Shown: positions 54,346 through 63,680, counted from the stretch's first letter. The stretch is 64,000 nucleotides of DNA from Flavobacteriaceae bacterium UJ101 (GCA_001880285.1 CP016269.1:2180501-2244500); one strand, 5' to 3'. Made by a program: numbers and translations. The notes: generated by a model not told the origin, from the sequence alone.

Positions 54346-56040
54346 ATGCAACTATCAGAACAAGAAATTGTACGAAGAGAAAAATTAAACAAAATCAAAG
54401 CGTTAGGAATTGATCCGTTTCCAGCAGCTTTATATCCTGTAAACCACTTAACTTCTGAGATTAAGGAAAAATTTGAAGAAGGTAAAAAAGTGATTGTTGC
54501 AGGACGTTTAATGAGTCGTCGTATCCAAGGATCGGCCTCCTTTGCTGAAATTCAAGATAGTGAAGGACGTATTCAAGTATATTTTAATCGTGATGAAATA
54601 TGCACAGGAGAAGACAAATCGAAGTATAATGACCTGTATAAAAAGTTGCTAGATATTGGTGATATAATTGGAATTGAAGGAGAATTATTTACCACAAAAG
54701 TGGGTGAAAAAACGATTTTAGTTAAAGAGTTTACTTTATTAACAAAATCGATTAAACCTTTACCATTACCTAAAGTTGATGCCGAAGGAAATATTCATGA
54801 TGGATTTACAGATCCGGAAATGCGTTACCGTCAGCGTTATGCTGATTTGGCTGTAAATCCACATATCAAAGATATTTTTGTAAAACGTACGAAAATGTTT
54901 AATGCCATGCGTCAGTTTTTTAATGATGCAGGCTATATGGAAGTTGAAACACCTGTGTTACAGTCAATTCCAGGTGGAGCGGCTGCACGTCCGTTTATTA
55001 CACATCATAATAGTTTGAATATACCATTGTACATGCGTATTGCAAACGAATTGTATTTGAAGCGATTAATTGTAGGTGGTTTTGATGGTGTATATGAGTT
55101 TTCTAAAAATTTCCGTAATGAAGGAATGGATCGTACGCATAATCCTGAGTTTACCGCTATGGAAATCTATGTAGCCTATAAAGACTACAACTGGATGATG
55201 GATTTTACAGAGAAACTATTAGAATATGTAGCTGTTGCTGTAAACGGAACTACAGAAGCGACTTTTGGAGAACATAAAATTGATTTTAAAGCACCATACA
55301 AGCGTATTACAATGCGAGATTCTATTTTAGAATTTACAGGCTTTGATATTTATGGAAAATCGGAAGAAGAATTGCGTGAAGGAGCTAAATCTCTAGGTAT
55401 TGAAGTAGATGAAACGATGGGGAAAGGAAAATTGATTGATGAAATATTTGGAGAAAAATGTGAAGGAAATTATATCCAACCTACTTTTATTACGGATTAT
55501 CCAAAAGAAATGTCACCATTAACTAAAATGCATCGTGATAACCCTGATTTGACAGAACGTTTTGAATTAATGGTTTGTGGAAAAGAAATAGCGAATGCTT
55601 ATTCTGAGTTAAATGACCCAATTGATCAACGAGAACGTTTTGAAGCACAGGTAAAATTAGGAGAAAAAGGAGATGATGAAGCGATGTTTATCGATCATGA
55701 TTTTTTACGTGCATTAGAATATGGAATGCCTCCTACATCTGGTTTGGGAATCGGTATGGATCGTTTAATTATGTTCTTAACGAATAACCCTTCTATTCAA
55801 GAAGTATTGTTCTTCCCACAGATGAAGCCTGAAAAGAAACCTTTAGCAATTAGTGATGAGTCAAAAGGAATTTTGGAGATCTTAAAAAAAGAAGAAAAGA
55901 TGGGGTTAGATGCGTTAAAAGCACAATCGGGTCTTTCCAATAAAAAATGGGATAAGTCGATCAAAGAATTAACCAAAAATACACTAGCTAAAGTAGAAAA
56001 GACAGAAGAAGGACTTTTTGTAGAGTTAATAAGTAGTTAA
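54346..56040 (+). CDS. lysS: Lysyl-tRNA synthetase, class II
   Basis: A 564-residue enzyme that charges tRNA-Lys. The N-terminal OB-fold anticodon-binding domain (about 50-145; KVIVAGRLMSRRIQGSASFAEI) precedes the class II core: FFNDAGYMEVETPVLQSIPGGA (motif 1), FSKNFRNEGMDRTHNPEFT (motif 2) and GLGIGMDRLIMFLTNN (motif 3). After PQMKPEKKP about 65 extra residues follow (ILEILKKEEKMGLDALKA...), absent from E. coli LysS but seen in Bacteroidota. Monocistronic. Confidence 0.96.
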   Translation: MQLSEQEIVRREKLNKIKALGIDPFPAALYPVNHLTSEIKEKFEEGKKVIVAGRLMSRRIQGSASFAEIQDSEGRIQVYFNRDEICTGEDKSKYNDLYKKLLDIGDIIGIEGELFTTKVGEKTILVKEFTLLTKSIKPLPLPKVDAEGNIHDGFTDPEMRYRQRYADLAVNPHIKDIFVKRTKMFNAMRQFFNDAGYMEVETPVLQSIPGGAAARPFITHHNSLNIPLYMRIANELYLKRLIVGGFDGVYEFSKNFRNEGMDRTHNPEFTAMEIYVAYKDYNWMMDFTEKLLEYVAVAVNGTTEATFGEHKIDFKAPYKRITMRDSILEFTGFDIYGKSEEELREGAKSLGIEVDETMGKGKLIDEIFGEKCEGNYIQPTFITDYPKEMSPLTKMHRDNPDLTERFELMVCGKEIANAYSELNDPIDQRERFEAQVKLGEKGDDEAMFIDHDFLRALEYGMPPTSGLGIGMDRLIMFLTNNPSIQEVLFFPQMKPEKKPLAISDESKGILEILKKEEKMGLDALKAQSGLSNKKWDKSIKELTKNTLAKVEKTEEGLFVELISS

Positions 56041-56114
56041 TAGTTGTGCAAACATGTCTTCCTGAATTTTTTAGGATCTAGGATAAATAAAAATAGTTTT
56101 TAATAAATTATATA

Positions 56115-56146
56115 AAAGGAATCACTCAAAGTGATTCCTTTCTATT
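56115..56146 (+). terminator. Terminator of lysS
   Basis: AAAGGAATCACT / AGTGATTCCTTT perfect 12-bp stem, followed by TCTATT (weak T-tract). Confidence 0.65.
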
Positions 56147-56468
56147 AAGAACAAATTTTTAGAAAAGGTTCTTAAAACCAAATGTTTATATTTTAGACAT
56201 CTTTTAATAAAAAAGGTTTAATTGATTCCCTTTTTTGAGAGCCTGTTTTGAACTTGTTTGGAAAAGATTAAAGGTAGTATTTTTAATATTTTATTATATC
56301 ATTTAAACGGATTAATTAATACTATGCTTGCATAGTAAAAGGAAAAAGAGTAACTTAAGGCTTTTAAATCAAACCGTATGAAATGAGCCATAGTCATGAA
56401 TTAGTAAGAATTGATATGATGATGAGCGAATTCCATCTAACCAAATTAATTAAATAACAAATAGATAG
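56147..56468. other. Gene-poor spacer before the nitronate monooxygenase gene
   Basis: About 320 bases of A/T-rich sequence. There is no clear -7 box and no conserved RNA motif. A 24-codon frame at 56383-56457 is the only coding possibility noticed and is listed separately. Confidence 0.5.
56383..56457 (+). CDS. Doubtful 24-residue reading frame
   Basis: ATG to TAA, with sequence beginning MSHSHELVRIDMM and ending LTKLIK. It stops 11 bases before the nitronate monooxygenase start, so it could be a leader peptide, but nothing beyond the open frame supports translation. No family recognised. Confidence 0.15.
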   Translation: MSHSHELVRIDMMMSEFHLTKLIK

Positions 56469-57446
56469 ATGAAAACAAGAATCACTGAATTGCTCAATAT
56501 AAAGCATCCTATTATTCAAGGAGGAATGATGTGGGTTGGAACTGCAGAAATGGCTTCTGCTGTATCAAATGCTGGAGGATTAGGAATGTTAACAGCCCTT
56601 ACTTTTCCTACACCAGAAGATCTTCGAAAAGAAATTGAACGATGTAGAACCCTAACCGATAAACCTTTTGGTGTCAATATTACGATCTTACCATCGATTA
56701 CACCACCTCCATATGAAGAATATTTAAAGGTGATTATTGAAAGTGGTGTAAAAGTAGTAGAAACCGCAGGAAGAAGTCCTGAGCCTTTTATGCCACATTT
56801 GAAAAAAGCAGGTATTATCGTGATTCATAAATGTACGTCAGTTCGTCATGCATTAAAAGCTGAGAAAGTGGGTTGTGACGTGGTGAGCGTAGACGGTTTT
56901 GAATGCGCTGGACACCCAGGAGAAGATGATGTAACCAATTTGGTTTTATTACCTGCTGCATACCGTGTTTTAAAAATTCCAATGATTGCATCTGGAGGAA
57001 TTGGAACTGGTTCTCAATTGGCTGCTTGTTTGGCCTTAGGAGCTGAAGGAATTAATATGGGCTCTCGTTTTGTTGCAACACAGGAAGCACCTGTTCATGA
57101 GAATATTAAAAAAGCCATGATGGAAGCCAAAGAAACAGATACTGAATTAATATTCAGGACTTTAAATAATACGGCAAGAGTATTCAATAACAGTATTGCG
57201 AAAAAAGTAGTAGAAATAGAAAGTCAACCCGGAACTACTGATTTTAAAGATTTACAACCTTTGGTTGCAGGAAAAAGAGGTAAAGAAGAATGTTTAATAA
57301 AAGGTGATGTAGAAGGTGGAATTTGGACTGTAGGAATGGTTACTGGTTTGATTGATGATATTCCGACTTGTAAAGAATTATTAGACAAAATGGTAAGTGA
57401 AGCCGAAGAAATTATAAAACAACGATTACAAAATATAGTACAATAG
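56469..57446 (+). CDS. Nitronate monooxygenase (2-nitropropane dioxygenase-like)
   Basis: A 325-residue FMN-binding TIM-barrel enzyme. The N-terminus IKHPIIQGGMMWVGTAEMASAVSNAGGLG is the FMN-binding signature. ECAGHPGEDD holds the catalytic His region, and IPMIASGGIGTGSQLAACLALGAEGINMGSRF is the phosphate-binding part. Members oxidise nitronates, but some are enoyl-ACP reductases of the FabK type. The coupled crotonase gene (1-base gap) fits a role in acyl-CoA metabolism or detoxification. Confidence 0.88.
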   Translation: MKTRITELLNIKHPIIQGGMMWVGTAEMASAVSNAGGLGMLTALTFPTPEDLRKEIERCRTLTDKPFGVNITILPSITPPPYEEYLKVIIESGVKVVETAGRSPEPFMPHLKKAGIIVIHKCTSVRHALKAEKVGCDVVSVDGFECAGHPGEDDVTNLVLLPAAYRVLKIPMIASGGIGTGSQLAACLALGAEGINMGSRFVATQEAPVHENIKKAMMEAKETDTELIFRTLNNTARVFNNSIAKKVVEIESQPGTTDFKDLQPLVAGKRGKEECLIKGDVEGGIWTVGMVTGLIDDIPTCKELLDKMVSEAEEIIKQRLQNIVQ

Positions 57447-57447
57447 C

Positions 57448-58125
57448 ATGGAGAAATTAGTGGTATACCAATCTGAAGAACATTACGCGATTATCACGTT
57501 GCAAAATGGAAAAGTTAACGCGATATCACATCAAGTGATTGATGAATTAAATGAAGCCTTAGATCAAGCTGAGAAAGATCAAAAAATTGTGATTTTAACA
57601 GGGCAGCCGGGTATCTTTTCAGGAGGATTTGATTTAAAAGAAATGCAAAAAGGATGGGAAGAGGCAAAAAAATTGGTGAGTAGAGGTTCTCAATTATCCC
57701 TACGTATGCTTTCCTTTCCGATGCCCATTATAGCGGCTTGTACAGGACATGCGGTTGCCAAAGGGAGTTTCTTGTTGCTATCATCTGATTATCGTTTAGG
57801 AACGGAAGGTGATTTCAAAATTGGATTAAATGAAGTAGCGATTGGAATGACGATGCATTATGCTGGAATTGAAATTGCACGAGGACGTTTAGCTCCTGTT
57901 TTCTTAGAACGTTGTGTAAATAATGCAGAGATGTTTAACCCTAAAGAGGCCATAACAGCGGGATTTTTAGATAAAATTGTTCCAGCAGAACATGTGATGC
58001 CAACGGCAATTAAAATTGCAGGAATGATGACAAATCTAAATTTAAAAGCACATAAAGAAACGAAACTAAAATTACGTAAAGAATTACTCGAAAACTTGGC
58101 TGAAGCGATTGAGAAAGATCGTTGA
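57448..58125 (+). CDS. Enoyl-CoA hydratase/isomerase (crotonase) family protein
   Basis: A 225-residue crotonase-fold protein. The oxyanion-hole segments are IFSGGFDLKEM and AVAKGSFLLLSSDYRLG. One usual catalytic Glu position reads NEVAIGMTM. It is shorter than typical FadB-like hydratases, so it may be an isomerase or thioesterase-type member. It is tightly coupled to the nitronate monooxygenase gene. Confidence 0.88.
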   Translation: MEKLVVYQSEEHYAIITLQNGKVNAISHQVIDELNEALDQAEKDQKIVILTGQPGIFSGGFDLKEMQKGWEEAKKLVSRGSQLSLRMLSFPMPIIAACTGHAVAKGSFLLLSSDYRLGTEGDFKIGLNEVAIGMTMHYAGIEIARGRLAPVFLERCVNNAEMFNPKEAITAGFLDKIVPAEHVMPTAIKIAGMMTNLNLKAHKETKLKLRKELLENLAEAIEKDR

Positions 58126-58142
58126 TAAATTAGTTAGTATTT

Positions 58143-58200
58143 CAAAAGTAGTAAGGTGTAAGTATAAAATATTATAAATACTTACACCTTACTACTTTTG
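58143..58200. terminator. Perfect 23-bp inverted repeat between convergent genes
   Basis: Arms at 58143-58165 and 58178-58200 are exact reverse complements and enclose 12 A/T bases. The end of the second arm (CTACTTTTG) gives a T-run in the plus direction and the first arm does so in reverse. It is probably a bidirectional terminator for the crotonase and GNAT genes. Confidence 0.8.
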
Positions 58201-58202
58201 AA

Positions 58203-58739
58203 TCACATCTTATTTACGATTCCATATTGAATTAAGTCATAATACTTTTCACCTTTTTTAGCATGTTCTTTTAAAATACCTTCCTGAATCATCCCTATTT
58301 TTTGTAAAATTTTTCCCGAAGGTGTATTATGTGCAAAGTGTGTAGCATAAATTCGATGTAACTGTAATTTCGTTAACCCAAATTCTAATATTTTTTTAGC
58401 CGCTTCCGTAGCATAGCCCTTTCCCCAAAAAGGTTCAGCCAGCCAATAGCCTAATTCAGCATGATTATTTTGAGTATCAATGGATAATCCCATGCCTCCT
58501 ATAAACTCTTGTGTAGTTTGCAAACGAATGGCAAAAGCATATAAAGCATCCTTTTCAAAACCCTTTTGAGTGTTTTTAATCCACATTTTACCATGTTGTA
58601 GGGTATAAGGATGTGGGATATTTGAAGTCATATCAGCAACTTTAGGATTATTAGCATAGAGAACCAAAGAGGAAATATCTTCTTTTTGAAATTGATTTAA
58701 GATTAAACGTTCTGTTGTTAGTGTAGGAAAAGGTCTCAT
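58203..58739 (-). CDS. GNAT-family N-acetyltransferase, RimJ/RimL-like
   Basis: A 178-residue acetyltransferase. The start TERLILNQFQKEDISSLV is typical of the RimJ/RimL branch. The acetyl-CoA site is WGKGYATEAAKKILEFG, and the conserved Asn is in HFAHNTPSGKILQKIGM. The acceptor may be a protein N-terminus or a small amine. It is 3 bases downstream of rnhB. Confidence 0.9.
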   Translation of the reverse strand: MRPFPTLTTERLILNQFQKEDISSLVLYANNPKVADMTSNIPHPYTLQHGKMWIKNTQKGFEKDALYAFAIRLQTTQEFIGGMGLSIDTQNNHAELGYWLAEPFWGKGYATEAAKKILEFGLTKLQLHRIYATHFAHNTPSGKILQKIGMIQEGILKEHAKKGEKYYDLIQYGIVNKM

Positions 58740-58742
58740 AGG

Positions 58743-59342
58743 TTATAATTCTAATGTTAATTGATCTTCTAATAATTTAAAACTGGTGCGGTGATAGGGA
58801 GTAGGTCCATGCTTTTTTATTCCTTCGCGATGTTTTTTTGTAGGATAGCCTTTATTACTATCCCAACCATAATGAGGATATTGTTGATGTAAGTCTAACA
58901 TAAAATCATCACGATAGGTCTTTGCCAAAATAGAAGCTGCTGCAATGTTGAGGTATTTACCATCTCCTTTTACAACCGTTTGATAGGGTATTTCTTGATA
59001 GGGTTTGAACTTATTTCCATCTACAATAATATGTTCTGGAACTATTTTTAATTGATCTAAGGCTTGATGCATGGCCAAAATAGAAGCATGAAGAATGTTT
59101 ATTTCATCAATCTTTTGGTGATCTACAAAGGCAACTGCATAAGCTAGTGCTTCTTGCTCAATTATTTCGCGCAACGTATACCGTTTTTTATCTGTAAGTT
59201 GTTTGGAATCGTTGAGTAATTCAGATGTAAAATTATGAGGTAAAATAACGGCAGCAGCTGTAACAGGACCAGCTAAGCAACCCCGTCCTGCCTCATCGCA
59301 TCCTGCTTCTAGAATTGTGTTTTTTAATTGTGTTTGAAGCAT
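58743..59342 (-). CDS. rnhB: Ribonuclease HII
   Basis: A 199-residue enzyme that cuts RNA at ribonucleotide-DNA junctions. Catalytic acidic residues are Asp16 and Glu17 (AGCDEAGRGCLAGPV), an Asp in HIIVDGN, and a later one in the YRDDFM region. Its ATG overlaps the stop codon of the preceding DUF2723 gene by one base, indicating translational coupling. Confidence 0.95.
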   Translation of the reverse strand: MLQTQLKNTILEAGCDEAGRGCLAGPVTAAAVILPHNFTSELLNDSKQLTDKKRYTLREIIEQEALAYAVAFVDHQKIDEINILHASILAMHQALDQLKIVPEHIIVDGNKFKPYQEIPYQTVVKGDGKYLNIAAASILAKTYRDDFMLDLHQQYPHYGWDSNKGYPTKKHREGIKKHGPTPYHRTSFKLLEDQLTLEL

Positions 59343-62300
59343 TATTCTTGCATCGCATTTTGTACGAGTAATAAGGTGCGCATTTGTTGGTAAATAGGGT
59401 CTTTTTCTAATCCCTCATCCGTTTTATGTTGAACCTTAAATTCCATAATCTCTTCATATGGGTAAGCTAACATCATAAATTGAGTTGCTTTTCCGTTGGA
59501 TGAAAGCTGTCGAATGACTTGTTGAGAAGCTTGCTGGAATTTTTCAGCACCTTCGTAATTTTGCTCCATTACAGTTGCTATGTCAGCAGGAATACTATCA
59601 TCACTAACTCCTTGTCTTTTTAAGTTTTCATAAACATCTTGCGCTTCAAAGAAAGCTTCATAAGCAGGCATCAATTGATCCATTGATTGTAAGCTGTTGC
59701 CAAATCCTTCTTTTAAGAAGTTATGGGCATAGCCATCTATTTTGATTACAATATCTTGCGTAATAGCAGTGATTTTCTTTTGATTATTTTCTATTTCTTG
59801 ATTGTTCAATTGAATGTTTTCTTTAGGACTTTCTGTAGTAAGGCTATCAGTACGTAGTTTACTTGCTTCTAGCTTTTTGTTTTCTTTTAATAAAGTGGCT
59901 AATAATGTAGAAGTTTCTGCACCATTTCTGCGTGCGTCATAAGAAACCGTTGCCAATTGATTGGGATCTAAGCTAAGATAATAATGATAATTACGTAGTA
60001 AATCGTTTTTGTATAATTCAATTAAATCAAATGCTTTTTGGTAAGCTCCTGCATTTAGGTATCCTTCAACAATGAAAGAGGTTAAGAAGTTTTCATAATA
60101 TCCATACGGAATATTTTTCATCAGTGTATCTAAAACTTCTACAGCTTCTTTATTACGTCCTTCTTTAACTAATTGATTGGCTAATCGTGTAGCCGTATTT
60201 CTAAAGGTAATCAAGTTTCGTGTACGAGAAGTATTATCAAAATAAGCATCAGGGTTACTTAGATTTCCCCATTTGAAGTTTTTGTAGATGGATAAGAGTT
60301 TATTAGTATCAATCATACCATAATCTCCTTGACGTCCTTTTTTCGTTTTAATGGGCACCAATTGGTATACAAAACCATCATATTCTAAGTAATCTTGTAA
60401 AAATAAAACACTTTGTGCTTCAGAAGCACCTCCACCTCCAAAATAGATGGAGCGATTCCAATCATTGGTCGCTAAAATATCCAACATCATGATGTCATTC
60501 TTCATCAAACTAGAAGCTCCGATAAATTCTTCACTAACTTCGTATGAAACAGGGAGGTTCAATGTAATAGAATCTACAATTTGATCCGCATATTTTGCAG
60601 AAACAATACCATTCTTTAAAACTTTTTGTTTATCAACCGGAATGATAATATGAGGAGTAGGTAAAATGGCAATTTTCTTTAAATCTAAATTTTTAAAATC
60701 ATCTCGAACACGAGAAAAGTATTTTACACGACTTTGTACATCACCTAATTGTTGCATAGCTTGTGAGGCACGTTCTCCTCCTTCTGCGATGGCAGCTTTC
60801 ATTCCTCCTTCTAATTGAATGTAGAAATCCACCACATCGTTCATTTTTTGTAACTCGGTTTGTTTTAAATTATTTAAATATTGATCGTATTTACCCGTTT
60901 TTTGATCACGAATGAACTCAATGGCTTTTTTAGCAGTTAAAGGTTCAATGGTAGGATCATTGAAGATAATGAACTCATCATTCATCTCACGTCCATAATC
61001 TTCTAACGGAAGCGTAGATGGAACGGCTTCAGCATCTAAGGTTTTACGTTTGGCTTGTTGTGCGTGCCAATCAGATGCCAATAATAAATGATTGATAATT
61101 TTTAAATCACGACGGTATCCTTGAACTTCTTGTAACGACCATAAAGGATAAGTGTCGTTATCTCCATAGACCACTAAAATACTATTCTCTTTACAGGCAT
61201 CAAAATAGTTATTGGCTTCTGCATAGGCCGTATAACGTTCCGATCGATCATGATCATCCCAGTTTTGAGCACCCATTAAAATAGGGGCAACGGCTACAAT
61301 CGCTGTGGCAGCAATGGCAACAGGGACACTTTGCTTCTTTTTGATGAACTCAAATAGAGCTAGTACAGATAATCCTATCCAAATTGTAAAAATGTAGAAA
61401 GAACCTACTAAGGCATAATCTCGTTCACGAGGTTCAAAAACTTTGTTATTGGTATATAATAGAATTCCTAAACCAGTTAATAAAAAGATAGAAAGAATGG
61501 CGTAAAAACGTTTTGGATCTGTTTTTATATGGAAAAATAAGCCGATTAATCCGAAAATTAAAGGTAAGAAATAGTATTGATTGTTAGCTTTATTATTTTT
61601 TAAATCTCGAGGTAATTTGTCTTGATCACCTAATAACATTGTATCAATAAAACCAATACCACTTTTCCAATTTCCTTTACTAATTTTTCCTTCACTTGGG
61701 ATGTCATTTTGGCGTCCGGCAAAATTCCACAGAAAATAACGCAAATACATATGCCCAAATTGGTAATTCATAAAGAAGGCAATTTCGTCGATCAAACTAG
61801 GCATTTCCCCTGGAGGTAGCTGTCCTCCAAGAAAATCTTCATAATGTTCTTTTGATGAAGGAGTATACATTCTAGGAAATAGTTTGTTATATTCAGACTT
61901 GAATTTATATTCTTTTTTACGTCCTATTTCTTTGTAAGTTCCTGTTTTTTCATCTTTTTCGTAAATAGGCCCTTGATCTACTTGTCCTTCTAAACCTTGT
62001 TGTATATAATCGTATGCTGCATAACTTGGTCCGTATAGTACAGGCCAGTCACCATATTGTTCACGGTTGAAATAATCTAGCATTCCAATGGCATCCGAAG
62101 GATCATTTAAGTTAATAGGAGGATTGGCATTGGCACGAATTGGAATAACCAACCAACAAGAGAATCCAATTAACATAAATGTGATCGATAGAATAGCAGT
62201 ATTGAGATAATATTTCCCTTTTTTATAGGAATAATAAAGTCCTCCTACAATAGAACCTACTAATAAAATCATCGCAATAAAAGTTCCTGAGTTGAAAGGG

Positions 62301-63079
62301 AGACCAAGTGTATTGACCGCAAATATTTCCATCATTCCGAAGAATTTCATGGTATAAGGGAAGATTATTTTAAAAATAATTCCAAAAATAAAAGCAATAA
62401 TAATATTGGCTATGATAAAATGAGGTAAAGTAATATTGTTTTTGAATTTTTTGAAGTAGTAGATTAATCCAATAGCTGGAATAACCAATAATACTAATAA
62501 GTGAACTCCAATTCCTAAACCAATTACAAAGGATATTAAAATTAACCAACGATCAGCACGTGGAGAGTCATCGTTTTCCCATTTTAATATGATCCAAAAT
62601 AAAAGAGCAGTAAATAAAGATCCCATGGCATATACTTCCCCTTCTACAGCTGAAAACCAAAAAGAATCAGAAAATGCATAGGCTAAAGCTCCTGTTATTC
62701 CGCTACCATAAATGGCTATATTTTGTGCTTGGGTTAAGGTTTCTTTATAAGTAGATTGTATGATTTTCTTTGCTAAATGTGTAATAGTCCAAAAAAGAAA
62801 TAGAACCGTCAGAGCACTAGATAGAGCAGACATTAAATTGATGATCATAGGGAGTTTGGTTTGATCCCCAAAAGAAAATACAGAAAGTGCAGCTCCAATA
62901 ATTTGAAATAAAGCAGCTCCTGGTGAGTGTGCAATTTCTAAATTTGATGAAACGGCAATATACTCTCCACAGTCCCAATAACTAGCATTTGGCTCAATGG
63001 TTAAAGCATAAACAATAAAGGTAATAACAAATAAAATCCAACCTATTATGTTGTTATAAAAGTTATATTTAGAAGTCAT
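59342..63079 (-). CDS. Large DUF2723-family membrane protein with periplasmic C-terminus
   Basis: A 1245-residue protein. The N-terminal half has about twelve transmembrane helices, starting IIGWILFVITFIVYALTIEP. The conserved SYWDCGEYIA segment is typical of the DUF2723/GT117-like family, which resembles C-type (GT-C) glycosyltransferases; the acidic WDCGE loop is the probable catalytic site. Residues from about 630 onward form a large periplasmic region with helical repeats (EVLDTLMKNIPYGYYENFL). Members are thought to mannosylate or glycosylate exported proteins, but this is unproven for this protein. It leads an operon with rnhB and the GNAT gene. Confidence 0.85.
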   Translation of the reverse strand: MTSKYNFYNNIIGWILFVITFIVYALTIEPNASYWDCGEYIAVSSNLEIAHSPGAALFQIIGAALSVFSFGDQTKLPMIINLMSALSSALTVLFLFWTITHLAKKIIQSTYKETLTQAQNIAIYGSGITGALAYAFSDSFWFSAVEGEVYAMGSLFTALLFWIILKWENDDSPRADRWLILISFVIGLGIGVHLLVLLVIPAIGLIYYFKKFKNNITLPHFIIANIIIAFIFGIIFKIIFPYTMKFFGMMEIFAVNTLGLPFNSGTFIAMILLVGSIVGGLYYSYKKGKYYLNTAILSITFMLIGFSCWLVIPIRANANPPINLNDPSDAIGMLDYFNREQYGDWPVLYGPSYAAYDYIQQGLEGQVDQGPIYEKDEKTGTYKEIGRKKEYKFKSEYNKLFPRMYTPSSKEHYEDFLGGQLPPGEMPSLIDEIAFFMNYQFGHMYLRYFLWNFAGRQNDIPSEGKISKGNWKSGIGFIDTMLLGDQDKLPRDLKNNKANNQYYFLPLIFGLIGLFFHIKTDPKRFYAILSIFLLTGLGILLYTNNKVFEPRERDYALVGSFYIFTIWIGLSVLALFEFIKKKQSVPVAIAATAIVAVAPILMGAQNWDDHDRSERYTAYAEANNYFDACKENSILVVYGDNDTYPLWSLQEVQGYRRDLKIINHLLLASDWHAQQAKRKTLDAEAVPSTLPLEDYGREMNDEFIIFNDPTIEPLTAKKAIEFIRDQKTGKYDQYLNNLKQTELQKMNDVVDFYIQLEGGMKAAIAEGGERASQAMQQLGDVQSRVKYFSRVRDDFKNLDLKKIAILPTPHIIIPVDKQKVLKNGIVSAKYADQIVDSITLNLPVSYEVSEEFIGASSLMKNDIMMLDILATNDWNRSIYFGGGGASEAQSVLFLQDYLEYDGFVYQLVPIKTKKGRQGDYGMIDTNKLLSIYKNFKWGNLSNPDAYFDNTSRTRNLITFRNTATRLANQLVKEGRNKEAVEVLDTLMKNIPYGYYENFLTSFIVEGYLNAGAYQKAFDLIELYKNDLLRNYHYYLSLDPNQLATVSYDARRNGAETSTLLATLLKENKKLEASKLRTDSLTTESPKENIQLNNQEIENNQKKITAITQDIVIKIDGYAHNFLKEGFGNSLQSMDQLMPAYEAFFEAQDVYENLKRQGVSDDSIPADIATVMEQNYEGAEKFQQASQQVIRQLSSNGKATQFMMLAYPYEEIMEFKVQHKTDEGLEKDPIYQQMRTLLLVQNAMQE

Positions 63080-63188
63080 GTATTTTCTTTTTCAATATTA
63101 ACGCGAATTTAAAATTTTTATTTGGCATTCTCTCTTAAAAAAAACGAAACTTTTTTTAATTTTTATTTGTAGAATAAGGCTTTTCGAT

Positions 63189-63196
63189 TATATTTG
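63189..63196 (+). promoter_or_regulatory. Promoter of the tRNA cluster
   Basis: TATATTTG -7 box with TTTG at 63166-63169 nineteen bases upstream, a good match to the full Bacteroidota promoter; it lies 30 bases before the first tRNA. Confidence 0.7.
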
Positions 63197-63226
63197 CATC
63201 CGCTAAGTAATACTTGGTAAAGTGCT

Positions 63227-63297
63227 AGACCCATGGTGTAATGGTAGCACACCGGTTTTTGGTGCCGCTTGTCGGGGTTCGAATCCCTGTGGGTCTA
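63227..63297 (+). tRNA. tRNA-Gln (anticodon TTG), copy 1
   Basis: A 71-nt cloverleaf: acceptor AGACCCA/TGGGTCT, D stem GTGT/GCAC, anticodon loop TTTTGGT, T arm GGTTCGAATCC. The anticodon stem has four pairs and a C-C mismatch at its outer end. No CCA is encoded. Confidence 0.85.
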
Positions 63298-63347
63298 CAA
63301 CTTCTTAAATAAGGTGTTTAAGAGGTTTTGTTTTTTGAAAATGAACT

Positions 63348-63418
63348 AGACCCATGGTGTAATGGTAGCACACCGGTTTTTGGTGCCGCTTGTCGGGGTT
63401 CGAATCCCTGTGGGTCTA
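63348..63418 (+). tRNA. tRNA-Gln (anticodon TTG), copy 2
   Basis: Identical to the copy 120 bases upstream over its full length and a few flanking bases. Confidence 0.85.
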
Positions 63419-63453
63419 CACAGAAAGTCCTATTTGTGACTAAAGATTATGAT

Positions 63454-63527
63454 GGCGAGGTAGCTCAGCTGGTTAGAGCACTGGATTCATAACCCAGAGG
63501 TCGGCAGTTCAAGTCTGCTCCTCGCTA
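63454..63527 (+). tRNA. tRNA-Met, elongator type (anticodon CAT)
   Basis: A 74-nt cloverleaf: acceptor GGCGAGG/CCTCGCT (G-T at the first pair), D stem GCTC/GAGC, anticodon stem CTGGA/CCCAG around TTCATAA, T arm with TTCAAGT. A lysidine-modified tRNA-Ile cannot be excluded from the anticodon alone. Confidence 0.85.
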
Positions 63528-63531
63528 CTAG

Positions 63532-63578
63532 ATTCCTTGGAACTGTTTATAAGTAATAGTTTCAAGGAATTTTTTTTA
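63532..63578 (+). terminator. Terminator of the tRNA cluster
   Basis: ATTCCTTGGAACT / AGTTTCAAGGAAT stem (63532-63544, 63558-63570) followed by T8. Confidence 0.8.
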
Positions 63579-63598
63579 TTCTTATGTCATATTTGTGT

Positions 63599-63632
63599 CA
63601 TCTTAATATGCTTTTAAAAAAGTATTAAGATG
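63599..63632. repeat. 10-bp inverted repeat after the tRNA cluster
   Basis: CATCTTAATA / TATTAAGATG with a 14-base spacer. Function unknown. Confidence 0.5.
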
Positions 63633-63680
63633 AATGTAATTAGTAATATAGATTCTATTCTGATCGAATTAAAAAAGTGA

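Noticed and set aside
63581-63600. TGTCATATTTGTGTCAT near the tRNA terminator as a phage attachment core
   Set aside because: It does not repeat the tRNA 3' end, and no second copy or integrase gene is in the window.
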